Shown here one piece after another: positions 22,601 through 36,348 of a DNA stretch of 64,000 nt. Position 1 is the first letter of the stretch. Each line of letters opens with the position of its first letter. The notes beneath the pieces were generated by a model, which was not told where the DNA came from, ran no database searches, and saw only the letters and a list, made by a program, of their open reading frames with translations. Source of the DNA: Pratylenchus scribneri (taxonomy: Eukaryota; Nematoda; Chromadorea; Rhabditida; Pratylenchidae); NCBI GenBank assembly GCA_030063045.1, contig JAQSEB010000196.1, positions 248,001-312,000 on the forward strand, written 5' to 3'. Both the position numbers and the translations under genes were made by a program.

Positions 22601-25600
22601 TCATCACCTTCTTTTCACCCAAATTACCATTCCCTTCAATTCACTTCTTTGGCTAAATTTCACACTTCCTCCAAATTCTCGGATGATTTTATTCGCCCGA
22701 CAAACCCTCAGGCCAAGTCCAGGCCAATTTGATTGGCAGCGAATTTTGGTGGGCGAAAAATTGCATTTGGTGAAGGGAGAAAGTCGACTCGCATTGGTTA
22801 ACCATTTCGTGCAAGCCGGAAAATGGCATTTCGGATTTTTGAATGATCGAAGCGAGGTTGAAAAAAGAATTTAGATGGGAAAATTATGGAGTAATTTAGA
22901 TCGAATCAATTGGGCTAAAAGCTGGATTGGAACAAAATGTGGAAGAGGAGAAAATGGAAGGCACAATATGCAAATTTGATTGTCTTGGCAAAGGACAATG
23001 TCGGGAAGGAAAATGCATTTGCCATCCCGGTTTTAGTGGGCCATTTTGTGAAGGTTGGTGGACTGATTGAGTGAACGTAAAAGAGTCAAAATTTACAAAG
23101 CAGAATTACAATTACAAATCAGAATTACAATTACAATCGCAAATCAGAATTTATAATTACAATTACAAATCAGAATTACAATTACAATCGCAAATCAGAA
23201 TTTACAATTACAATTACAAATCAGAATTACAATTACAATTACAAATCAGAATTACAATTACAAATCAGAATTACAATTACAATTACAAATCAGAATTACA
23301 ATTACAAATCAGAATTACAATTACAATTACAATTACAAATCAGAATTACAATTACAAATCAGAATTACAATTACAATCGCAAATCAGAATTACAATTACA
23401 ATTACAAATCAGAATTACAATTACAATCGCAAATCAGAATTTACAATTACAATTACAAATCAGAATTACAATTACAATTACAAATCAGAATTACAATTAC
23501 AATTACAAATCAGAATTACAATTACAATCGCAAATCAGAATTTACAATTACAATTACAAATCAGAATTACAATTACAATCGCAAATCAGAATTACAATTA
23601 CAATCGCAAATCAGAATTACAATTACAATTACAAATCAGAATTACAATTACAAATCAGAATTACAATTACAAATCAGAATTACAATTACAAATCAGAATT
23701 ACAATTACAATTACAAATCAGAATTACAATTACAACTTAGATTTACAATTATAATTTAGAATGAGTGAAAATACAAAAATTCAGAATTGAAAAAGATTAG
23801 TTTCAACACGTTATTTTTTTAAGAAACGGTTTGCCCTGTGCTTTGCTCGGGGCAAGGCATATTCAGCGGAGGCCAATGCCATTGCCATGAGGGATTCAAA
23901 GGGGTGGAATGCGAATTGCCAATCGGTTACTGTGCCGATTGTGGTGGCCATGGCCAATGCCAATCCACAGATGGAGTTTGCATTTGCGAGGCAGGATGGA
24001 CGGGAGAAAATTGTGGCCAAAGAGAATGCCCGGGACGGGGATGTTCGAAGGAGCATGGAATTTGCATTGAGGGAAAATGTTTTTGCGAACCGGGATGGAC
24101 AGGCCAAGATTGTGGGAAAAAAGTGTTGGAAAGAATGAAGCAAAAGACAATTGGAAATGAAGAAAGAATGCTAACAGCAGAATGTCCAGCAAATTGTTCA
24201 GGAAAAGGCGAATGTGTTGAAGGAGAATGCCGGTGCCAATGGGGTTGGACTGGGTCAGATTGTGGCAAAAAGAATTGCCCATTTGGTTGCGAAAAACATG
24301 GAAAATGTGGGGAGGATGGAAAATGTGAATGCACAAATGGATGGAGTGGCGAAAATTGCCAAATTGGTTTGGAATTGGCCTTTGGCAATTCAATCCAATT
24401 TTATTCAGAACTTTGCATGAAAAATTGCTCACAAATGGGTCAATGTTTGTTGCGAGCCGACGGCTGGCATTGCGAATGTCAAAAGGGCCGATTTGGAGAG
24501 AATTGTGAATTTGGCTGGGAATCGAATTGTGAAGATGGCATCGACAATGATGAAGGCAAGCGGAATAAAGATTTGGAATCTGAAGAATTCTATTGGGAAA
24601 TTTTTTATTATTTTAAACCTTTAATGTCCTTTGGAGAAACATTGAATCAATTCATTTTGACTTTCAGATGGCCTCACTGATTGCGAGGATTCGACGGAAT
24701 GTTGCGCACATCCATCCTGTTCTTCGGATCCACTTTGTCTTGGCCCAATCCTTTCAAAGGAATTGTTTCACAATCAGCCCGTTTCCTCCTCCTCCACATT
24801 CGCCGATCGTTTTCGTTTCCTCTTCGATGGAGGCCATCTTTCCGTTCAACGATATGCGGATATGAGACTTTTGGATGAAAAGTGGCACAAAATTCTTCAA
24901 AATTCGAATTCATTCTAAAATTATTTCCAGCCGTCTTTCCATTCTCCGTGGCCGAATTCTCTCAGAGAAGGGTGGTCCATTGATTGGAGTTCGTGTTTCG
25001 GATGCCAACAATGCGCAGCAGGGATTTTCCCTCTCAAGGGCGGGAACAGATTCGGCTGGCGAATTTGAATTGGCCGTAAATGGGGGTGGCACCGTCCATT
25101 TACAGGTAAAATAGTTTATATTCCCTCTTACAATATTTATTCCTTTATTTAGTTTGTCCGCCAACCCTATGGCCGCCTTGTCCAATCATTTTTCGTCCCA
25201 GCCAACAAATTACTCGATGTTGGCATAATTTGGATGGATCGTGTTGCCCATGAAGAAATGGCCAATCCACCATTTTCCCCTGGATGCCTTCATTCAATTG
25301 AACAACTGCAATTTCGGCCAATAATTTTCATGCCTTCCTCTTCACCTTTGCCGCCACCATCCTACTACTCCTTATCCTCCTTTCCTTTGGCCCGTTTGGC
25401 CCTGGATTCTCGCATTGTTTCGTTGGCCATACCAATTCATCGAGGCCATTTCCTCGTTTATTCCTCAAATCGGGCCAATTCCAGTCGAAGTAATTTTCGC
25501 ATCCAATTATTGGGCGAAATTGTGCCTACCAATTTGCTTCTCATTCATTTTGAATTGGAAATTGGCGGAAAGCGATTTTCCCAACTGATGGTGCCAAAGG

Positions 25601-28600
25601 CGAATTTGGAATTTCAATTTGGGTGGAATGGGGAGAATTCATATTGGCAAAAGGAGGAAGGAATATTGGCAGGAAAAGGTTGAAATAACAATCCAAATAT
25701 GTGAATTACTTATATTTCAGTTTCAATTGGCTTCCAATTCGCGGATTGTGCCCAATTAATTTGGCAATATTTCCCATTGAATTTGCCTTCCCCTCCTCCA
25801 ATTTCCCCTTCCTCCCCTATGCTTCCATCCAGCCCAATTTGGTCCATTAGCAGTGTTCATCGTTTCCATCCAAAATTGGGAATAATCGAAAAAGGCGACG
25901 GAGAAATTCAATATTTGATGGAAAATTCAAATAGGATTTTGCGGAATTTGGAGGCATTTAAAATTCAAAAGAGTCAGAGCCAATCTCAACCGTTGGATTT
26001 GGCCGCTACCCCAGATGGTTCAATTTATTTGGGCCAATCCGAATTGGTCCAACGCATTTGGCCAAATGGCCACAAGGATTCAGAGGAAATTATCAAATTG
26101 GAGTTAGCCACATTTTACCCTCAATTCCATTTAAAAATTACCATTTAAAGGCCAATGGATTCCGCACATCCCTATTTCCTCGCCGTCCATCCATCCATCT
26201 CCTCTCTTTACATTTCCCTTCCTCTTCGAAGACAAATTTGGCGAATTATTGAAGGAGAAGGGCATACGGTGGTTTCGGATGCGCAAAGGGGATTGACATT
26301 CCCAAAGGGTAAATCATAAATATTAAATCCATTCAGTGCAATTATTCAAGGAATTGGCTTTGATTTGGATGGAAATTTGTTGGCATTGGATGGACGCAAA
26401 TTGGTTCAATTGGATGGGAAAGGAACAATCAAAAGGGTTTTGGTCAATGATGGGCCATGGCGCCCATTGAGGGATTGTGCCCGGCATGCGCCAATCAATG
26501 ATTTGATTTTGGTCAGTTTTGGCAAAATTATGCAATGCGAATTTTTGGGAATTCATTGTCCAATTTCCCCCTAAAAAGGAATGGCCAACGGCATTGAGTG
26601 TCGATCCAATCAATGGCCATATTTTCCTGCTTGATTCATCCTCCACTATTTTTCGTCTCGACCTTCGTTTGGGCATTGCATCGTTGATTGTTGGCACCCA
26701 AAAGGGATGTGGACCGGAGACGTCCATCCAGTCAATCGCATTTTGTCCAATTCGAGGAATTCTCTATATGGCAATGACCGATGGAAAAAGAATTCATACG
26801 GTTTGATTGGGGAAATGGTTGAATGAAAGAATGAATTTATTGAAAAAATTGGACTATTTTCATTATAATAATTTGGGTGAATATTAGGTGGTATTAAATG
26901 TTAATATTTAATAAATTAAATAAATTCTTTAATAATTTATTTTCCATTTTGCAGATCAAATCAGTGGAATCGGCTGCCAATTACCCTCCAGGCATCCCCC
27001 AAACCATTGTTGGTCAACAAAAATCCATCTGTGATTGTGACAGTCCACTTTGTGTTTGCGATGATGCAGAGGAAATTGTGGAAGGGCATAAAGCTCATTT
27101 AAATATGCCAAGGGCATTGGCCACCCTTCCAAATGGCAATTTGATTATTGCGGATCAGGCAAGGAATAGAAGAGGGAATTTTTTGGATTAAATTGAAATA
27201 ATTTAAAGGGAAATGGAAAATTGAAAATGTTGGAAATGGCGAAGGGAGCAGAATTTGATGAAGGAAGGTCAATTTGGGTGGTGAACAATGCGGCCACCGA
27301 TGAACAATTCGAATTTGACAAAGATGGAAGGCATTTACGAACTCGTTCCCTATTGACCGGAATTGAAATGCGCGAAATGGAATATGGGCAAGGAGGAGGA
27401 TTGTTGGGAATGAGGGAGGGTGGCAGGGAATTGTGGCGAATTGCACTAAATGAAGGGAATGATGGAGGCGAATGGAGCATTGATCAGGGGGAAAAGCGGC
27501 TATTGAGAGTGAAGGCAGAAATGGAGGAAGGCATAGTTCACAGCAAGGTATGACCAAATTCAATATATAGAATGGGCCATGGCAAAGAAGGGTGTTAGCG
27601 CATCTATCCAAACCGTTTTTCGGCTATTTACAATGGACTAATAAGCCAAAAAAAAACAATGATGATTTTGTAGTTGGCATGCAGAAAAAACATTAAAATC
27701 AATTTCAAAACATAATTTTTGGGTGAAACTCGCAAACACAAAAAAGCGGCGAACTAATTCTGAATAAACATGCAAATAAATATTAGGAATATAAGTTTTT
27801 ATAGATGGCTTTATTTCCTTTAAATGAAATTTAATAAATAAAATGAATCGAGCCATTCCCCAACTGATTGTTATGAGAAAAATCCGTTTCCAAAATTTAT
27901 TCCAATCAAAAGCATTTATTTTATAATTCCAGATCATCACATCCACTCTGCCCCATCCAATTCTGCTTAATTTTGCCGACAGCCAATTGCTCCAATCCAT
28001 CACATTTGGTTCCAAAATGACTTCATTCGATTATGAACCTGGAACGGGATTGGCCAATTCCGCAAAATTCCCAGGGGAAAATGGGGAATGGACATTGGAT
28101 GGGATAAAAATAGTTGGGGAAGGCCGATGGAAGAATCGAATTTGGAGGCGGGACATTGAACAAATTATTGAATTGGAGGAGGCTGCCAATGGTGAATTGG
28201 CAATGGCATTGAGTGGAGGGGGGAGAATGGCACAAAGTGATTTGAAGATTTGGAATGGAAATTCATGTCCCCCATTTTTAGCTTCATTCCGCCTCTCCCA
28301 CTCCTCTTGGCCACATTTTGGCCGTCAACTCTCGGTGTCATCACCAATTTCCCTTCTTTGGCATTTTGACTATTCCACCAATCCCCAAATGCTCCCCTGG
28401 CAAAGGGCAATGAGCCGCCAAAGACTTTCGCTTACCAAAAACAACAATTCATCCATTGGAATGGGTGGCACAATGCGCGCAGAATGGCGAGTCCAATTGC
28501 GCAGGCCTGGGGTCGCCAAAATTGTGCAGGTCCGTCACGAAAAATTGATGGTTGGACGACGGAGGAGGGTGAGACTGAGGAGGATTGAATTGAGTGGGAT

Positions 28601-31600
28601 TGATGCTTTGCTTTAATAATTCCCCACGAATAATTGGGGGCAAATTGGCTTAATTGGCCATTTAATTAAATTGCCGTGTAATTTTGAAACATTAAATTTT
28701 CGTTTAATTTGTCCAGAAATTTGTCCATTATTTTCTTCCCTTCGTCCTCCTCGCCTTCTCTTCGTCGTTTTTGGTTTTTCCAATTTTGATCAAAATAATA
28801 AAATATATATTTTTTAGTTGAATGGTCGAAATCAATTCAGCGTCGATTTTGACCCAACCAAAATGGCCGATTCCATTTTTGATCCATTTGACAATAAATT
28901 ATTGGGTGTGAAATATTCAAATGAGGGAAAATTGCGAGGAATTGAATGGCCAAATGGGCTGAAAATGGAAATTGAAATGGAAAATGGAGGACAAAATTGG
29001 ATGAGACGATTCAAATGGGAGGATGGCAAAATGGAATGGACGGAGAGGAGAAATGGGGATGGAAGACAAATTGAACAATTTTTGGAAAATGGCCAAAAAA
29101 CACAATGGAGAAGGGTGGAAATGGCGGATGATGAAAAGGCATTGAAGGTAGGCCCAAACTCTGAATAAAGTTGAAAATTCACTGCAAAATGGACTATGTT
29201 TTATTTACAATTTTTTTTATTTTTTCATTTTGAAAAGTTATGTTATGATGGGGCATGGGGGAATGGAGAACTATTTTTAATGAATTTTCCCTCAAAGAAA
29301 TTTGGATTGTCTCTTTTATTAATGAAAGTGAAAAGGAATGGGGATGGGGTGGCAGGAGATAATGATTGGCCCTTCCAGGCATACCGTACCCCTCCCTTCA
29401 CCGTACCCCTCCCTTCCTTCCTTCAATATCTTTTTGTTGCTTAATTAAAAAAGGAAATTGCTGTGTAAAATTATTATGGAGGGAATACTACCTCCACAAT
29501 TATATTTTGCGCATAATTTTTATGACAAATTAGCTTTAAATAGATTTATGTTTGGTATCAGAATATTCTTTTAATCAAGAAATTTCTCCAATTTTTATAC
29601 CATTTTTGCCCTTCATCGATTTACCCAATCCATTTTTAAGGTGATTTTGCCCAACAATTCCACATTCATTTGGTCCATCGATTCTGACTCCGGCACAATT
29701 CTACTCAATTCTCCATCCGGCGAAAGACATTCCTTGGCCCAATCATTGCCAATTTTCCATCCAAATTTCAGTCAATTTTCCATTCATTCGGTGGAATCGG
29801 TGAAAACAATTGGCAATGGAAATGAAAAATATTCTCCAAAATTGCAATGGATTGAAGCAGGAAATGATGGAAATGATGAATGGGAATTGAAGAAAACAGG
29901 AAAAAATTGGATGGAAATTGTGCGGGATGAATGGGGCCAAATTGTTGGATTAAAGCAGACAAATGAAAGTTTGTCCTTTGAATTCAAATTGGACGAGGCT
30001 GGACGGGTTAATTGATTACTCTAAATATTCAAATATTCTCACAAATTTAAGGCCATTTCTGTCCATTCTCCCCTTTTCACCCGTCAAACTGTTTTTGCCG
30101 GCCCCCTCCCCGTGGCCACTAATTTTTCTTCAAATTTCGGTGGCAATTCCCAAATTTCCTCCCTTTTCAATTGGACCGGTCCCGATCAAATGTTTATGCC
30201 ATCGGCTTTTGGCCTACAAATTGATGGAGGAATGATCGATTGGAGACGAATTGAATATGAAGAAATGGGACAAATGAGAAGTGGAGAAGGACAATTCCGA
30301 TTTAAAAATGATGGCACCGGACAGAGAACAATCACCGGCGATTTGGTGGGATTTTATTTTATTGGAGAATTTTTGGTGGAATAAATATTAATAGTAAATT
30401 GGGCAAAATATATTTAAATGAAAATTTGGGGTAAAATTACCCGATAATTCAGTTCATTAATTCTTTTAAGCCAAAAGAATGTTGACTAATTGTTCCTAAA
30501 ATTATTATACTTTTTTTTTTGCAGTTTCGATTGGAATTCCAATTTGACCAATTGGGTCGGCCCATCCAAAAGAAATTGTTCTTTCCCCCAAATTCATTGG
30601 AACCAACATTCATGGCCTCATTTGAGATTGGCCAAAATGGTGAATGGAAAAATGAGAATTGGATAAATGGAAAAGAAGAATGGACTGGGACAAGGGAATT
30701 CAATGCGAATGGACAGGCAAAAAACGATAAATTAGGAAAATATTTGATTGGCATTTTTAGTTGATTTACCAAAGGAGTGGATCAGCAGGGAATGAATGGA
30801 GAATTGGCTATGATTTGGACCAGAGGCCAAATCAATTGAATGGAATTCGGCTGAAATTGGGCGAAGGGGGGATTCCAATTCGATACGGGGAAATTGGCTA
30901 CGAAACAGAGGAAACAAGTGGATGGACCCGAAAAAGGGGTGGGTGGGGCAAAATTAATTAATAAGCAAAGTTTTGCCAAGGAATATTTCCTTTAAAATCT
31001 TAAGAATAAGAAAGAAATTTAAGCACGAACTAATTAACTTTTAGCTGGATGATAAAATCCATTTTAATCCGTTCGATCCAATCCAACATAAAGTCAATTC
31101 CAAAAATAATATCATTAATATATTTTCATTAAGGAAGGTCCACCTTTCAATTTGATGGCCTCGGCCAGCCAATTATTTTCATGGAAGGCCAAAAACAAAT
31201 TGACTATGTTTTTGATGAGAAAGGCCGAATAATTGGTCGTCGGAATAGTGGGGAAGAAGACGGTGATTGGCTTCAAATGCATTACGGTGATCCAATGCTC
31301 CCAAATTTACTCACACATTTTTGGCATTCATCGTATGGAAAAATAATAAATACAATTAAATTTGTCCCATTTGAAGAAATCCAACTGAATTTTGGCGTCT
31401 TTTTTGGACCAAAAATGAGGAGCCATTTTTGGTACAAAATGCCAAAGGGGATAAACAATTTGTATTGTTGACGGATTCGGACAATTCAATTCGTTTTTGG
31501 CTGGATATGAATGGGCGAATTGTGCACGAAAGTTGGTATTCGCCTCAGGGCGAAAGGCATGGCACATTGTCGACTGCCAATTTGCCGATTAAATCATTCC

Positions 31601-32544
31601 CATTGGGTTTTGGTTCTCAATTCTACGATTCTGATGCCAAAATGCTCATTTTCGGCCCTTCAATCAACAATAATTTCCTCGCCTCTCGTCCATTCGACAC
31701 GATGATTGGCCGTTTTATGACCAATCATTTTGGGATGGGCAAATTAGATTGGCTTAGGCCAGAATTGCTTTTTGATCCATTTGGGTGGTATCCAACACAA
31801 AGGGAATGGTCACAAAAATGTGCGTTCATTGCATTGGATTTGGATATACAAAATAAAATTCAAATTTAGTAACATTGGCTAATTCCCTTGCAAAATTGTT
31901 GCCAATTCCTTCCTTTGCCAATTGGATGGAATCGCCGCTTGGTCTGCCAAAAATCCCGCACGGATTTGGGCTCACTGAAATGGAAAGGTTGACCCAGGAA
32001 ATAGGCATTTTCGATGGAAGAATCACATCGTTGAATTCGGAGCATGGAGATTGGGGGAAGTCAGAATCGTGGGCATCAATTTTACTCCAATCAAATAGCA
32101 ATAGAGGGGAAGAATGCAGAGGAAATGAGGGCATTTGGGAGTGGAGGAGGAATGGCACAAAAGTAAGAAATTATTTTGAAATTTTGACAAATTTGTTTTT
32201 AGATTATCTTCAAAAATATCCACAATTCGAAGGAAGAAAATGAACATCAAAATCAAATTGGCTTAGCCAAATTGCTGAATGGGGTGGAAATGTTGGAGGA
32301 AGAGGATTTGGACAAATTGTTGAAGGAAATGGCGGAGAATGGATCGAGAATGCCCTTTTTTAAATTGGCAAAGAAAATGGAACAATTCGAAGAGGATAAA
32401 GCAATTGTGGATGAATTGGTGAAGGATGGAATGGAAATGAAGGGCCTAAATTGTTTGGTGGATGTGAAGAGGAAATTGGTCCAAATTGTTGGACCATCAT
32501 TATGCTCATTTATTCAACCAATTACCATTGAATATATTTTATAA
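19606..32544 (+). CDS. ten-1: Teneurin (TEN-1), type II transmembrane cell-adhesion receptor
   Basis: Large single-pass receptor for cell guidance and basement-membrane contact. Likely first exons are 19606-19660 (MVDDSSDYEEPTPSC) and 20136-20228; these are the least certain part. Exon 21904-22388 ends in the membrane helix (RFWLALAFLLLAAFLILPLL). Then 22435-22856 (extracellular linker), 22900-23053 (EGF 1), 23824-24366 (EGF 2-6), 24409-24555 (EGF 7), and NCEDGIDNDEDGLTDCED. After these come the carboxypeptidase-like repeat (RLSILRGRILSEKGGPLIGV), NHL repeats around 25970-27160 (CDCDSPLCVCDDAEE), the YD-repeat shell from about 27200 to 31860, and a C-terminal part ending PITIEYIL. Intron 23054-23823 carries a minisatellite. 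Three introns use GC donors. About 13 kb in total, with many phase-consistent joins checked by eye, not all. Confidence 0.93.
19661..21903 (+). other. Long 5' introns of teneurin
   Basis: Apart from the proposed exon 20136-20228 nothing coding is recognised. The sequence is unusually C/T-rich on the plus strand and holds overlapping open frames, for example 21340-21807, that lack domain features. Additional small exons of the cytoplasmic domain may be hidden here. Confidence 0.35.
23098..23757. repeat. AT-rich minisatellite in a teneurin intron
   Basis: Second array of the AATCAGAATTACAATTACAA family, about 0.66 kb, here with more double ACAATT steps and fewer TCGCA variants. It fills the intron between EGF 1 (ending GPFCE) and EGF 2 (starting ETVCPVLC). 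Same strand orientation in the window as the arrays at 7836 and 48128. Confidence 0.95.
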
Positions 32545-32949
32545 AGAATTTTACTCAGATTTCTATTTGACATTTTCCACTTATTAAATTCTCACATTTA
32601 TTTTATTATTTCAATTTTTATAAATAGATAATAATAATTTTCAATTATTTTTAATATCCTAATTGAATATCAATTTTACACATTTTTGGAATGATTTTTT
32701 TTTCATGAATTTGGATTTGGGATAATAATTTCAATATGCTGCTGAATTTTAGTAAATATTCTTTTTATGGAATTTTCTCCATTATTAATTTTACCGCCTC
32801 ATAAATATTTATTCTAATCAAACAAGCATACAGTTACAGTGGCAATTTTAAATAAGTAATGAAAATTAAGAGGCACAAATGAAAGAACATAGAATGATGG
32901 CCACGTTTGATTGAAAATATTGGATATAAATGAATTTTATGGCCATGAT
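32545..32949. other. 3' flank of teneurin
   Basis: AT-rich, no gene. Positions 32545 to about 32810 are duplicated, with divergence, at about 37395-37690. Confidence 0.5.
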
Positions 32950-33599
32950 TCACCATTCTCTGTGAAAGGGCGAGGGCACACGAAGCCAATTGAAGAAACG
33001 TTCAACACAGTCTTCTCTCACAATAAAGGAATAATTTATGCCAGAATTATTATCCTCATAGCAACGGCCGCCAACGACTGATCGATCAATAAAAACGAGA
33101 AGGAATTCCAAAATGGCACCCTGCAATACAAATAAATATTCAAATAATTAATCTTTTAGTTGAATTTATTGACTAATTTTAAATTGAATTTTTGAGAAAA
33201 TGTTGATAGAACTCTGTGGTGAAATTGAAATGAAGTTCCTATATCAGCCCTTGGAAATTGAGAGTATTAGGCTGGGCATTGGGCCGAATTACCATTTGGA
33301 ATATAGAGAAGCCCTTAGCTTTTGGGCCCCGATCTTTTTCCTTATCATCAGGTTCCCCAGCTCCCATTCCAATCCAATTCCATTATAGTAATGAATTGAC
33401 TGATTTAACATCTAATATTTTAACCATACCGCACCCTTTTTAGACAAACTGGCACTTCGATATCAAACTTGTATAAATCCTCATTGATAGGGAGGATTCT
33501 ATCATCGACTTTGGCAATATGTGTTTTCCATTCCTCATGATTGATTCTCCAGTAAACAATGACCAAATTTTGACGATATTTTGGAATCCTTGGCAATAC
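32950..33599 (-). CDS. Hypothetical protein fragments
   Basis: Two open stretches flanked by splice-like sites: 33425-33599 (VLPRIPKYRQNLVIVYWR followed by INHEEWKTHIAKVDDRIL) and 32950-33120 (GAILEFLLVFIDRSVVGGR to a stop after FHREW). Their phases do not join directly, so either a middle exon (around 33250-33390) is missing from my model or the gene is broken. They may be the downstream part of the F-box-like gene at 34891-35148, but more than 1 kb without coding signal lies between. No family recognised. Confidence 0.3.
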
Positions 33600-34890
33600 C
33601 TTTAAAAAACAAAAATTCATATTAATAAAGTCCAATGTCCAATCTGAAACATTTTTGGGCGTTTAAATCAAAACATGAATGAATAGAAGAAGGAATGAAT
33701 TGCTATTCTATTAGAGGCATAGATTCTGAGTCCCATGTCGAGATCGAGATTGACATCCATTTTTGGAAGAATTTGGCCCTGTCAATGCCAATAATATGCC
33801 TAAGGGCTCTTCCTATTCATCTTACAGTACCCAACTTTTTGCCTAATCGCCCGTCACCCTATCAATCAACATTGCCCTAATCTGCCTTTTTAAACCAGCC
33901 CAATTCCCCAATAAATATTCACTTTTCTGCCCACGTTTCCCAACACATTTTTTACGACATTCTGTTTTCTGTTATCACTTATCACATTTTCCTCACAAGA
34001 GATAAATACATTTATTAAAATCAAGTCGAACTAAACCCAATCCCCATTCTTGGGCCACTGGGGGGTTTGGCACCCGGCGAAGGCCTGGGGCGAGAGTTTA
34101 GGCCCCACTCTCGCCCCGAACTAATTAGTACCAATTAGCGGTACCATAAGGCCCGGATGGATTAAGGACAATAATTGAAGAAATTATTGTTATGTTATGT
34201 GGAGCTTAATTTTTCTTGACTAAATTATTGATTTGGATTGAGTTTTAATTACTTTCATCCATTCCCACTACCCCTTACCCCTCATCCTACCGCAATTTTT
34301 CCTTTGAAATGAGGCTTGTTTGAATTATGCATAGAAGCTTTTTTAAGCAATATTCGATTCGTGACCAATTCATTATTCCACACGTTTTCTGGCAGCAGTC
34401 TCCATGGATCAACAAAATTTTTCACCCATTTTGACACACGTAGCTTAAAGGGATTTGATATTAAAATTTTATTCCTTTTTTAAATTCTCTCCGGGACTTA
34501 TGGAGTTTGTATCCATTAGGACTGAGAGGGTCAAATCTCAAATGTGAAAAAGTGTCCCTCCCTTTGGGTGTTACGGATGGGATTAGGGTTATGTTAAGCA
34601 ATATATTATCTCTGTATGATCCTAACCCTGATCCTGATGACTCACTCCAAGCTATTTGCCTATTTTATGAAGGCTAATTGTAAACGGAATAGGCATAATT
34701 ATATCAAATGGACCACCAATATCCAAAGGAATAAGCACGGGATAAAGCCATTGATAATGTTCCTGATGAGTAAAAACTATTTGGGCAAAACAGCATTAGA
34801 TAAAGAGAAGGTCTTATTGGCCAAATTAAAACACGTTTCAATTTAATGGGTCATTTGCTTCGGAAAAATGCAACTCAAAATAGTACATAC
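33600..34890. other. Non-coding stretch with a hairpin
   Basis: No gene recognised. A GC-rich island at about 34055-34165 contains an 11-bp inverted repeat, GGGGCGAGAGT at 34087-34097 with its complement at 34107-34117, in otherwise AT-rich DNA. Confidence 0.4.
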
Positions 34891-35148
34891 TTCAGGTCGA
34901 TGCCGCAAAATGCGAAATGTAAGTTCAGCAAAATTCTTCGACACAAAAATCAACCGCTGTTTCAAATCCTCAGTATCAGTGAATGCCAAAATCTCGGCGA
35001 ATGTTTCGAGTGGCAAAGAAATGTGGACAATGGCTTTTTTAGTATTTGCTGCTGGTGCTGATGTATCAACGAATGTTGGGAAGAATAGGGCCATAAAATT
35101 TGTCCACAAGAATTTGAAATATTTGCAAAATTGGCAAAAATACTTCAT
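34891..35148 (-). CDS. F-box-like protein, first exon
   Basis: The open frame from ATG reads a hydrophobic N-terminus, then ISLPLETFAEILAFTDTED and LKQRLIFVSKNFAEL, which fits the F-box consensus (LP-x-E-x-x-x-E-I-L ... V-S-K-x-F-x-x-L). It ends at a GTATGT donor after RHRPE. F-box proteins bind SKP1 in SCF ubiquitin ligases. Downstream exons are not firmly identified. The gene lies in the disturbed interval between teneurin and its duplicated tail. Confidence 0.5.
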
Positions 35149-35829
35149 TTTTCATCGCCGATGGATGAAATTAATAAAGAAGAATAGGTACATTCAATGG
35201 TGGCCAAAAGTGGCTTTGCCTGTGGGATGGAGGAATCGATGATATTGCCTAAAAGCCTTGAGGGAAAGAGAAAAAAATTAGGAAGAGGCATAAATGACTC
35301 GAGGGTCGAAGCTAACGGCAACCAAATGTGGATGTTGTAGTGGTCGAAGAATGGAAGCAACAAGCAAGCAATTGGTCCAGAGTTGAGATATTTGGTCGTA
35401 AACTACAGTAAGATCAAAATTCTAATCTACGATCTACTTCTCATATCTAAGTCTTGTAAATAGAAACCTTTCAAATATACTTATTTGCTTTCAAAAATTC
35501 GACCAAGTGTGTCTGCTAATGGAGAGGGCAATTATAGGATTAAAATCTACTTGTGGCATTGAATAGAGAAATTCAATTGAAAGAGTATTTGATAAAAGAA
35601 AAATCGAAGTCGTTTCATCCGATAATCCAGCATAAGTGAAACAATCAGTAACGATAAGCACAAACTTAAAATTCAAAATATTACTCCCCTTTATCCAAAA
35701 AACTCACTAATCCAAACATTTGGCCACCGAAATCATATTCCTCACAGGTTGTTGCCACTTTGTAGAAGAAAAATATGGCCGTAAGAATGAGCACACTTAA
35801 AGTTTATTGAATAAATATTTAATTTAGAA
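35149..35829. other. No gene recognised
   Basis: Moderately AT-rich. A minus-strand open frame at 35491-35676 (MNFKFVLIVTDCFTYAGL) has no recognisable domain and no neighbouring exons with matching phase. Confidence 0.3.
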
Positions 35830-36214
35830 CTATTTAATTGTCCCTTTCCAATATCTACATCTTCCAGTACCGCCTTTTGAACTTAAAAACCCTTTAATAC
35901 CTCTATTACTTGCCACTTTAACCAATGAATGATCCCCTACTATTAACCTAACCTTCCCGCCGATGGCAATCATCCCAATCATAAAGTCCCCAATTGTGGC
36001 TTATAGGCAAAATTAATTACCTAGAAAGGCTATACTTGGCTCCACCCGAATTCTTCAATGGCGCTTTAGGCTCATTTCCAACCGCTTCAGTCGAACTTTT
36101 CAATATCAGATTAGCCTCCGTTTCAGCAAACCATTGATTATAAACCAGTCGATATGATATTAATAAGATGACAATGTAACAAAAAACAAACAGACAAACA
36201 TGAAGCGATTTCAT
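35830..36214 (-). pseudogene. Putative membrane-anchored protein, possibly a decayed FKBP-like gene
   Basis: The exon 36021-36214 encodes an N-terminal hydrophobic segment (MKSLHVCLFVFCYIVILLIS) and a polar stretch with PLKNSGGAKYSL, ending at a GTAATT donor. The next exon candidate, 35830-35999, reads GMIAIGGKVRLIVGDHSLV and GIKGF in one frame, which loosely resembles the C-terminal half of an FKBP domain (GM-x-x-GG-x-x-x-L ... GIKG). The phases do not match and the middle of an FKBP domain is absent. It is therefore a remnant, a wrong model or a chance likeness. Confidence 0.25.
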
Positions 36215-36348
36215 CTTCTCTGAAAAGGGGAAAGTTAAATCAAAATTAATTTTAAAACTAATGAAAGTGTCAACAACTTTCAAAGGACTTTTATCTTATG
36301 GATGGGGAAGATCATTTTTTAACATTTTCTTGCAAACTAATTAATACA

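Noticed and set aside
23071..23754. Open frame of 227 codons of the same composition
   Set aside because: Minisatellite inside a teneurin intron, not a gene.
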